A stretch of 64,000 nucleotides of DNA. Source: Flavobacterium sp. K5-23. Lineage in GTDB: Bacteria > Bacteroidota > Bacteroidia > Flavobacteriales > Flavobacteriaceae. The stretch is from NCBI RefSeq assembly GCF_023278045.1, contig NZ_CP056783.1:2203501-2267500 (forward strand). Reading direction: 5' to 3'. Positions 25,889-32,898 of the stretch are shown here, piece by piece (position 1 is the first letter of the stretch; each line of letters opens with the position of its first letter). The notes under the pieces are model-generated. The model was not told where the DNA came from, ran no database searches, and was given only the letters and a program-made list of their open reading frames with translations. Made by a program: the position numbers and the translations under genes.

Positions 25889-26653
25889 TTATTTTTGCAG
25901 TTCAATTAATTTCCATTGTCCATTTTGTTCTTTCTCCAAGTAAACACTAACATTTAGGTCTTTTGTATTTCCTGAAACTTTAATTTCAAGTTGTGCTTGT
26001 CCTTGTCCGTTTGATATACTTACATTTCCTGTTGGCATCATTCCATATCCTTTTATTCCACCAATTTCATTGATGATATCTTTATTTTGTTCGATTTCTT
26101 TTGTCGCTACTTTGTATGCGTCTGAATTTTTCATTGCATTACCAGCTGTGAAAAATACAAAGACAAAAAATGCAATTCCTACTCCAATAAGAGCTAAAAT
26201 TCGTGGAAGTTTACTCGGCTTATTAGTATTTTTTACCACAACTGTTTTTGCAACTATGTCTCCAAGTCTTTTCTTTTGGTTGTTAGTTGCTAAAACAATA
26301 AATTCAACAGGCCAGATAATTATAAATAAGTTTCGTAAAAAAAGTCGTCCAAATGAAGCGATTTCATTCTGATTATTTTCGTCACGAACCATAATTCCCA
26401 TAATCCATTTTCCAGCACTAATTCCTTTCAAGCTGTCTTTTGCAAAATATAGAATGAAACCAGGTATCATAACAAACAACATTATAGTCATCATTTTACT
26501 TGGATTATTTTCGTCCATAAAATTTGGACCAAGTGCAATGAATACAATTGAAACCATTAAAAATGACATTACGAAATGGTCAATTATGAATGCCGCAATT
26601 CGTCTTTTTCTACTTGATTTTAGAAATGTCAATTCTGTTTTTTGTTCTGTCAT
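25889..26653 (-). CDS. RDD-family membrane protein with C-terminal Coa1-like domain
   Basis: The 254-residue protein has an RDD domain (about residues 10-145), recognisable from RKRRIAAFIIDHFVMS, then GKWIMGIMV and KKRLGDIVAKTVVV, with three or so membrane helices. A fourth helix (about 150-170) leads to a C-terminal soluble domain (about 175-254) that resembles the cytochrome c oxidase assembly Coa1-type domain often fused to RDD proteins in Bacteroidota. The molecular function is unknown. It lies between purL fragments A and B, in the orientation of purL. Confidence 0.8.
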   Translation of the reverse strand: MTEQKTELTFLKSSRKRRIAAFIIDHFVMSFLMVSIVFIALGPNFMDENNPSKMMTIMLFVMIPGFILYFAKDSLKGISAGKWIMGIMVRDENNQNEIASFGRLFLRNLFIIIWPVEFIVLATNNQKKRLGDIVAKTVVVKNTNKPSKLPRILALIGVGIAFFVFVFFTAGNAMKNSDAYKVATKEIEQNKDIINEIGGIKGYGMMPTGNVSISNGQGQAQLEIKVSGNTKDLNVSVYLEKEQNGQWKLIELQK

Positions 26654-26736
26654 TGTTGTCGCTTTTTAAAATTGGTGCTAACTAGTATAAGGTTTGATAA
26701 AATCAGACCTGTCACCCCAAAAATGGAGAGATAGGT

Positions 26737-26868
26737 CTGACAGCCGTTAGACTTTTTATGCATTCAAATATATAACTTTTTCTTACAAAAGAAACTTAAG
26801 TTTTAATTTATTCCCATAAAAAAAGCGCTCCTTTTCAGGAACGCTTTCACTATAATAAATCAACGAAA
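26737..26868. repeat. Direct repeat unit B: segment beyond purL tail copy B, with terminator
   Basis: This is the counterpart of 23908-24035. It shares a 34-base block (one mismatch) and the AAAAAAAGCGCTCC...GGAACGCTTTC hairpin (about 26818-26850). On the minus strand the hairpin would end transcripts arriving from the DUF3667 gene through tail copy B. Just outside it, TCAGACCT (26703-26710) and AGGTCTGA (26733-26740) form a further 8-bp inverted repeat. Confidence 0.75.
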
Positions 26869-26960
26869 TTATTTTTTCTCAATCCACAATCTAGCATTGA
26901 CAAAAGCTTCGTGCCAAGGAGAAACTTCATCATTTCTGTTTGAAGAATAATTACCCTAAT
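26869..26960 (-). pseudogene. purL 3'-end fragment, copy B
   Basis: The minus-strand reading ends NRNDEVSPWHEAFVNARLWI, EKK and TAA, the C-terminus of PurL. Upstream it gives GNYSS where purL has ANYPAG, then reaches a TAG where purL has TGG. Over the 60 bases matching 29141-29200 it differs from purL at 3 positions. It is the shortest of the three copies and lies about 30 bases beyond the DUF3667 stop codon. Confidence 0.93.
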
Positions 26961-26991
26961 TCAAGACGCTTTATAGTAGCAGAAATAACCA

Positions 26992-27759
26992 TTATAAATT
27001 TAATTTAAAGGTGGTTTGATTCGTCACAATAAACATAATAAAATATAGTATAATAGAAATTTCAATGATTGTAAACATATAAAACGTAAGTATTCTCCAT
27101 GTAAATCCCAGAATAGAATACCTTTTTTTTGTAGCATTAAAATAAGTCCAAATTGGAAATAAAAGAATTAAGAAGAAGCAAATAAATTTTAGAATACCTG
27201 CAACGTATTCTATTCCCTGAAAAGTGTCTAAAAGCGATAACAAGTTAATAAATAGGCATAAAACTAAAATCCCCAATAAATTTATTCCTCCAATTATAAA
27301 ATGCTCAGCTAAATTGAGTTTCAATCTTCTGAAAACCAGAAAAGCATTTAAAGCAATTAACGGAACGAATCCCAATAATATCACTTTCACATTACCTGAT
27401 AAAAAATTCATAAATTTTAAACCATCGCCTACATTTTTATTCACTGATGAGGGATCAATTTTATGATGATAATGCACCGTAAGAACATTTAACCCGATTA
27501 GCATTAAAATGAGATAAAAAACATTGTAGTATTTGACTCTTTTGCCATTAATGTAATCCAATGCCGCTTGTCCAGGTCTTGTAAAAGTTTCTTTTATTGT
27601 TAGTAAAATACCTTTTTCTAAATGCCAAACACCGTGTATAATGTCATGAAACAAAAAATGTTTTAGGGTAATAGCATGTGTATTATTTTTTTGCCCACAA
27701 TTTTGACAATAATTGCCAGAGACTGTTTGTTCGCAGTTTAAGCATTGCTTATGATTCAT
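26992..27759 (-). CDS. DUF3667 membrane protein (zinc-ribbon start)
   Basis: The open frame extends to 27789, but the ATG at 27759 (MNHKQCLNCEQTVSGNYCQNCGQ) matches the usual family start, giving 255 residues. The N-terminal CxxC-x8-CxxC zinc ribbon is followed by the amphipathic conserved stretch HFLFHDIIHGVWHLEKG and TFTRPGQAALDYINGKR. Four or five membrane helices then follow. The function of DUF3667 is unknown. A second, longer member lies at 41155-42210. This copy occupies the whole space between purL fragments B and C, in the orientation of purL. Confidence 0.85.
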   Translation of the reverse strand: MNHKQCLNCEQTVSGNYCQNCGQKNNTHAITLKHFLFHDIIHGVWHLEKGILLTIKETFTRPGQAALDYINGKRVKYYNVFYLILMLIGLNVLTVHYHHKIDPSSVNKNVGDGLKFMNFLSGNVKVILLGFVPLIALNAFLVFRRLKLNLAEHFIIGGINLLGILVLCLFINLLSLLDTFQGIEYVAGILKFICFFLILLFPIWTYFNATKKRYSILGFTWRILTFYMFTIIEISIILYFIMFIVTNQTTFKLNL

Positions 27760-27846
27760 ATAGTAATGTATTGATTTTTGGAAATTCACTAAAAAAAATG
27801 ATTTTATTCAGGCGATAAAAGTAAGAATTTATAGTTGTAAAATAAA

Positions 27847-27877
27847 AAAGCTTTCAAGTATATTACCTGAAAGCTTT
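27847..27877 (-). terminator. Terminator following purL fragment C
   Basis: AAAGCTTTCA and TGAAAGCTTT form a perfect 10-bp stem with an 11-base loop, flanked by A- and T-runs. It lies 25 bases past the stop codon of fragment C and would end minus-strand transcripts from the rhuM-like gene. Confidence 0.85.
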
Positions 27878-27901
27878 ATAAAAGTTATAATTTTTTGAAC
27901 C

Positions 27902-28020
27902 TTACTTTTTCTCAATCCACAATCTTGCATTGACAAAGGCTTCGTGCCAAGGAGAAACTTCATCGTTTCTGTCTACTGGATAATTTGCCCAGTTCCATTG
28001 GAAAACCGAATGTTCAATGG
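27902..28020 (-). pseudogene. purL 3'-end fragment, copy C
   Basis: The minus-strand reading gives IEHSVFQWNWANYPVD and then RNDEVSPWHEAFVNARLWIE, KK and TAA, an uninterrupted PurL C-terminus. It is identical to purL over 60 bases (27911-27970 against 29141-29200) and again over 23 bases (27978-28000). Its upstream end differs from this purL in a way that resembles another allele (IEHSVF for IERSNF). It starts 25 bases beyond the stop of the rhuM-like gene. Confidence 0.95.
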
Positions 28021-28044
28021 GACATAATTACAAGGTTATAAAAA

Positions 28045-29034
28045 TCATTTTTTAGGCCCCATTTTTTTTATGAGGCTATCTAAATCTGAAATATAGCTCT
28101 TGTCTTGTTCGATTCTAAAAAAATCATATTCTTGGTATGTTTTTTCAACCGCTTTTTCATGCGAAATTTTCCCGGCATTGGGTAAAATGTCCAAACTATT
28201 GCTGTCTAAAAATTTATTGGTACGTTCCAGCCAGTCTTTCATGTGTAATAATTTGCTGCGTCGGGCTTGAAATTCGGCCAAGTCTAAAAAGGCACTTACT
28301 AAAAGATTCAAGTCTCCAATTTCGGGTTCGGATAAATAATTTTTAGCGATAGTGACATCACTTTTCAAAATTTTTCCCTGTGGAGCATTTTTCCAAGTGG
28401 AAAGTCCCATGAAATCTTTGTTTCGGTCTACTCTGTCATAAATAATTTCGGCTGCCGTTTTACCTGTAATGGCAAAATGAAGTTTGTTTTGAACCATTTT
28501 GTAAAACAGCGTGGTTTCTTCGGAATTTACCGAATAATCTGCACTGCATTGCTCAAATATATCGCCCAATTTTTGATACATTCTTCGCTCACTGGCTCGG
28601 ATTTCACGAATTCGTTCGAGTAATTCGTCAAAATAATCTTTGCCGAATGGCTTTCCGTTTTTGAGCATATCATCATTCAAAACAAAACCTTTGATGATAT
28701 ATTCTTTTAAAGTTTGTGTAGCCCAAATCCTGAACTGTGTAGCCTGTTTAGAGTTTACACGGTAACCTACGGCGATAATGGCATCGAGGTTGTAATAGGT
28801 AGTGTTATATTTTTTACCGTCACTGGCAGTTGTTTCCATTTTGGAAACAACTGAAATTTCATCCAATTCGCTTGATTCAAAAATATTCTTTAAATGTTTG
28901 CTTATCGCAGGAACTTCAACACCAAATAAAGCGGCAATGGCTTTTTGGGGTAACCAAAAAGTGTCGTTTAAATACGTAACAGTAATGTTTACTTTACCTT
29001 CTTGGTTCGAGTATAGTAGTATTTGATTTTCCAT
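28045..29034 (-). CDS. RhuM-family (virulence RhuM / KilA-N-like) protein
   Basis: The 329-residue protein matches the RhuM family: an N-terminal winged-helix-like region (TYLNDTFWLPQKAIAALFGV, PAISKHLKNIFES), YYNLDAIIAVGYRVNSKQAT, then FRIWATQTLKEYIIKGFVL. Its C-terminal half resembles the Fic/DOC-associated region (FYKMVQNKLHFAITGKTAAE). The family occurs widely on mobile elements and beside restriction or toxin genes, and its biochemical role is not established. It alone fills the segment between the purL terminator and purL fragment C, in the purL orientation, which suggests arrival by transfer. Confidence 0.88.
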   Translation of the reverse strand: MENQILLYSNQEGKVNITVTYLNDTFWLPQKAIAALFGVEVPAISKHLKNIFESSELDEISVVSKMETTASDGKKYNTTYYNLDAIIAVGYRVNSKQATQFRIWATQTLKEYIIKGFVLNDDMLKNGKPFGKDYFDELLERIREIRASERRMYQKLGDIFEQCSADYSVNSEETTLFYKMVQNKLHFAITGKTAAEIIYDRVDRNKDFMGLSTWKNAPQGKILKSDVTIAKNYLSEPEIGDLNLLVSAFLDLAEFQARRSKLLHMKDWLERTNKFLDSNSLDILPNAGKISHEKAVEKTYQEYDFFRIEQDKSYISDLDSLIKKMGPKK

Positions 29035-29077
29035 TTGCGTATAAGTTATTGTTAAAAATATAACTTTATTTCATCAT

Positions 29078-29112
29078 AAAAAAATAGCGCCCCAATCCGG
29101 GACGCTATTTTT
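29078..29112 (-). terminator. Terminator of purL
   Basis: AAAAAATAGCG and CGCTATTTTT pair around a CCCC...GGG-containing apex. It lies 20 bases past the purL stop and has counterparts, different in sequence, behind each purL fragment. Confidence 0.85.
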
Positions 29113-29131
29113 AAAGTATTTATTTTGAGTA

Positions 29132-32100
29132 CTATTTCTTCTCAATCCACAATCTTGCATTGACAAAGGCTTCGTGCCAAGGAGAAACTTCATCGTTTCT
29201 ACCTGCAGGATAATTTGCCCAGTTCCATTGAAAATTAGAACGCTCAATATGTGGCATCATCACCAAGTGACGGCCTGTAGTGTCACACAGCATGGCGGTG
29301 TTGTAGTCAGATCCGTTTGGATTTGCCGGATAGCCTTCGTAACCGTATTTTCCAACGATTTGGTATTGGTCTTCGGCTAATGGTAAATTGAATTTTCCTT
29401 CACCATGAGAAACCCAAACTCCTAATGTTGCTCCAGAAAGAGTGGATAACATCACTGATTTGTTTTCTTGCACCGTTACCGATGTAAAGATGCTTTCGTG
29501 TTTATGGCTGTCATTATGAAGCATTTTTCCGTGCACTTCGTGCTCTGGATTAATTACTTCCAGTTCCATAAACAACTGGCACCCGTTACAAATTCCGACA
29601 GATAAAGTGTCTTCTCTTTTGAAGAAGTTTTTCAGCGCCGTGTTTGCTTTTTCATTGTATAAAAAGGCACCAGCCCAACCTTTAGCTGAACCTAAAACAT
29701 CCGAGTTTGAAAATCCACCCACAATACCAATGAATTTAATGTCTTCCAAAGTTTCACGCCCCGAAATCAAATCGGTCATGTGAACGTCTTTTACATCAAA
29801 ACCGGCAAGGTACATCGCGTTAGCCACCTCACGCTCAGAGTTACTTCCTTTTTCACGGATAATAGCCGCTTTTGGACGTGGTTTTGAATTGTCGATTACT
29901 GGTTTCTTTCCTGTAAAATGTGCAGGGAAAGTAAACTGTAAGGGTTGGTTTTTATAATTGTCAAAACGTGCTTGCGCCATTCCGTTTTTAGATTGTTTTT
30001 GGTCTAATAAAAACGAAGTCTTAAACCAAATGTCTCTGTATTTAGGAATGTTCAATCCACAAGGACCAAAGTTCAAAGTTTCATCTGTAGTTACCGTTCC
30101 TAATTTATAGAAACTTACTCCGTTTGCTTTTAATTTATTTTCTAAAGTAGCATCGTCTTTGGCTTGGAACACAATTCCAATATTCTCAGCAAAAAGGTAT
30201 TTGATGATGTCTTTTTCTTCGAAAACAGAGAAGTCAATTTTGGCTCCCAAATTCACATCTGCAAAACACATTTCTAATAAAGTAGTGATCAAACCACCAC
30301 TTCCTATATCGTGTCCAGCAAGAATTTGATCGTCAAGAATTAATTCTTGCATTGTATTGAAAGCATTTTTGAAAAAAGCAGCATCTTTAATTGTTGGTGC
30401 GTCTTTTCCAATAGTATTCAAGGTTTGTGCAAACGATGAACCTCCTAATTTGAATTCGTCTTGAGATAAATTGATATAATAAATAGAACCACCGTCTTTT
30501 TGTAAAACAGGCTCTACCACTTTTCTAATATCAGTACAATTTCCACCTGCCGAAATAATTACCGTTCCCGGTGCAATTACTTCTTCGTTTGGATAGCGTT
30601 GTTTCATAGAAAGCGAATCTTTTCCTGTTGGAATATTGATTCCTAATTCGATTGCAAAATCCGAACAGCTTTTTACAGCAGCGTACAAACGAGCGTCTTC
30701 ACCTTCGTTTTTACAAGCCCACATCCAGTTAGCCGAAAGGGAAATTCCATTCAAACCATCTTTAATTGGTGCCCAAACAATGTTAGACAAAGCCTCAGCA
30801 ATAGCCGTTCTACTTCCTGCAACAGGATCGATTAATGCCGCTACTGGAGAGTGTCCTATTGAAGTGGCAACACCTTCTATTCCTTGGTAATCCAAAGCCA
30901 TTACACCACAGTTATTCAATGGCAATTGCAACGGTCCAGTACATTGTTGTTTGGCTACTTTTCCACCTACACAACGGTCTACTTTGTTTGTCAACCAGTC
31001 TTTACAAGCCACTGCTTCTAACTGCAATACTTGCTCTAAATAAGTGGAGATATTTCTAATGCTGTATTCTAAATCAGCATAGTTTCTATCTATATTTTTA
31101 TCGGTCATTACCACTTTTGGAGAACTACCAAAGAAGTCTTCCAAAGCATAATCCATTGGTTTAGCACCCGTAGTTTTTGATTCGAAAGTAAAACGATGAT
31201 CACCTGTTACATCACCTACTTGATACATAGGAGAACGCTCTCTGTCAGCAATTCGTTGTAAGATGTCAATGTTTTCTTTGGCAATTACCAATCCCATTCT
31301 TTCTTGAGACTCGTTACCGATGATTTCTTTTGCCGAAAGGGTAGGGTCACCAATAGGTAATTTGTCTAAATCAATTAATCCACCTGTGTCTTCCACTAAT
31401 TCCGAAAGACAGTTTAAGTGTCCTCCAGCTCCGTGATCGTGAATGGAAACAATTGGGTTGATATCGCTTTCCACTAATCCACGAATGGCGTTAGCAGCAC
31501 GTTTTTGCATTTCTGGGTTTGAACGTTGGATCGCATTCAATTCAATTCCGGAACTAAATGCACCGGTATCCGCAGAAGAAACTGCAGCACCACCCATTCC
31601 AATTCTATAATTCTCTCCACCTAGGATAACGATTTTGTCTCCCGGTTGTGGTTTTTTCTTGATCGCTTGGTCTAATTTTCCGTAACCAATTCCACCTGCT
31701 TGCATAATCACTTTGTCGAAACCTAATTTACGGGCGTCTTCTTCGTGTTCGAAAGTCAGGACAGAACCTGTAATAAGCGGTTGTCCAAATTTGTTTCCAA
31801 AATCAGATGCTCCGTTAGAAGCTTTGATTAGAATGTCCATTGGAGTTTGGTACAACCATTTTCTTTCGGCCATTCCGTTTTCCCAAGGTCTGTTTTCTTC
31901 TAATCTTGAGTAAGAAGTCATATAAACTGCAGTTCCTGCTAATGGCAACGAACCTTGTCCACCTGCTAAACGGTCACGGATTTCTCCTCCTGATCCTGTA
32001 GCTGCTCCGTTGAAAGGCTCTACAGTTGTTGGGAAATTGTGGGTTTCTGCTTTTAATGATATAACCGAATCAAATTCTTTTACTTCGTAGAAATCAGGTT

Positions 32101-32785
32101 TGTCAGCACTTTTTGGCGCAAATTGTTGTACACGTGGCCCTTTTACAAAAGCAACGTTATCTTTATATGCCGACACAATATCGTGAGGGTTTTCAGCAGA
32201 AGTTTTCTTGATTAGTTTGAATAAAGATGAAGGCATTTCTTCACCGTCAATTACAAAAGTACCGTTGAAAATCTTGTGACGACAGTGTTCTGAATTGGCT
32301 TGTGAAAAAGCAAAAACTTCTGAATCCGTTAGTTTTCTACCTATTTTTACCGCTAGATTGTCTAGGTAATCTATCTCTTCTTGGCTTAAAGCCAAACCTT
32401 CTGATTGATTATAAGCAGCAATATCGTCAATGTCCAAAATGGCTTCTGGCTCGATATTGATCGTGTAAATATCTTGACTTAAGCCATCGTATTTTTGCGA
32501 AAGCATAGGATCAAAATCAGAAAAATCAGCCGTAGCTTTTTGGAATTCTTCGATTCTGATGATGCCAGATATACCCATATTTTGAGTAATCTCCACAGCA
32601 TTAGTACTCCATGGAGTAATCATTGTGGCACGGGGTCCAACAAAAAAATCCGTCAGTACGGATTTTTCTATTTTATTTGCGTCGGCAAAAAGCCAGTTTA
32701 ATTTTGAAATGTCTTGAGCTGAAATTTCGTTTTGCGTTTGTACTGCAAAAACAGTTTTGCTTTGGTTTTCAAAGAAATGGATCAT
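29132..32785 (-). CDS. purL: Phosphoribosylformylglycinamidine synthase, single-chain type
   Basis: PurL makes FGAM from FGAR, glutamine and ATP in purine synthesis. The ATG at 32785 (MIHFFENQSKT) is the likely start, because the longer frame begins with a TTG inside the promoter; this gives 1217 residues. The order is an N-terminal domain, a linker domain, two AIRS-like synthase halves (LKAETHNFPTTVEPFNGAATG, HDHGAGGHLNCLSEL) and a C-terminal class I glutamine amidotransferase with Cys1066 in GICNGC and His1179/Glu1181 in MMPHIER. The final 90-150 bases recur three times downstream. Transcription ends at 29078-29112. Confidence 0.97.
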   Translation of the reverse strand: MIHFFENQSKTVFAVQTQNEISAQDISKLNWLFADANKIEKSVLTDFFVGPRATMITPWSTNAVEITQNMGISGIIRIEEFQKATADFSDFDPMLSQKYDGLSQDIYTINIEPEAILDIDDIAAYNQSEGLALSQEEIDYLDNLAVKIGRKLTDSEVFAFSQANSEHCRHKIFNGTFVIDGEEMPSSLFKLIKKTSAENPHDIVSAYKDNVAFVKGPRVQQFAPKSADKPDFYEVKEFDSVISLKAETHNFPTTVEPFNGAATGSGGEIRDRLAGGQGSLPLAGTAVYMTSYSRLEENRPWENGMAERKWLYQTPMDILIKASNGASDFGNKFGQPLITGSVLTFEHEEDARKLGFDKVIMQAGGIGYGKLDQAIKKKPQPGDKIVILGGENYRIGMGGAAVSSADTGAFSSGIELNAIQRSNPEMQKRAANAIRGLVESDINPIVSIHDHGAGGHLNCLSELVEDTGGLIDLDKLPIGDPTLSAKEIIGNESQERMGLVIAKENIDILQRIADRERSPMYQVGDVTGDHRFTFESKTTGAKPMDYALEDFFGSSPKVVMTDKNIDRNYADLEYSIRNISTYLEQVLQLEAVACKDWLTNKVDRCVGGKVAKQQCTGPLQLPLNNCGVMALDYQGIEGVATSIGHSPVAALIDPVAGSRTAIAEALSNIVWAPIKDGLNGISLSANWMWACKNEGEDARLYAAVKSCSDFAIELGINIPTGKDSLSMKQRYPNEEVIAPGTVIISAGGNCTDIRKVVEPVLQKDGGSIYYINLSQDEFKLGGSSFAQTLNTIGKDAPTIKDAAFFKNAFNTMQELILDDQILAGHDIGSGGLITTLLEMCFADVNLGAKIDFSVFEEKDIIKYLFAENIGIVFQAKDDATLENKLKANGVSFYKLGTVTTDETLNFGPCGLNIPKYRDIWFKTSFLLDQKQSKNGMAQARFDNYKNQPLQFTFPAHFTGKKPVIDNSKPRPKAAIIREKGSNSEREVANAMYLAGFDVKDVHMTDLISGRETLEDIKFIGIVGGFSNSDVLGSAKGWAGAFLYNEKANTALKNFFKREDTLSVGICNGCQLFMELEVINPEHEVHGKMLHNDSHKHESIFTSVTVQENKSVMLSTLSGATLGVWVSHGEGKFNLPLAEDQYQIVGKYGYEGYPANPNGSDYNTAMLCDTTGRHLVMMPHIERSNFQWNWANYPAGRNDEVSPWHEAFVNARLWIEKK

Positions 32786-32812
32786 TGTTGTGTAGTTTGT
32801 TGTATTACGGTG

Positions 32813-32846
32813 CAAATTTAGTCAATTAAGATCAAATTTTAAACAA
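32813..32846 (-). promoter_or_regulatory. purL promoter (TTG-N23-TAAATTTG)
   Basis: On the minus strand, TTG (32846-32844) and TAAATTTG (32820-32813) are separated by 23 bases. The -7 element lies about 28 bases before the ATG at 32785 and overlaps the TTG that opens the longer reading frame. Confidence 0.65.
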
Positions 32847-32849
32847 AAA

Positions 32850-32877
32850 AAAAGCGACAATTTTGCCGCTTTTTAAT
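32850..32877 (-). terminator. Terminator of the endonuclease gene
   Basis: AAAAAGCG.CAA and TTG.CGCTTTTT form a hairpin with A- and T-runs, about 25 bases beyond the 3' end of the endonuclease gene and just upstream of the purL promoter. Confidence 0.85.
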
Positions 32878-32898
32878 ATTGTGAAAATTTGTTGTTAA

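Noticed and set aside
24036..28020. The purL-like fragments as remnants of complete second purL genes
   Set aside because: Only the last 90-150 bases are present in each case, with the same end point at the stop codon; no other part of purL is found nearby.
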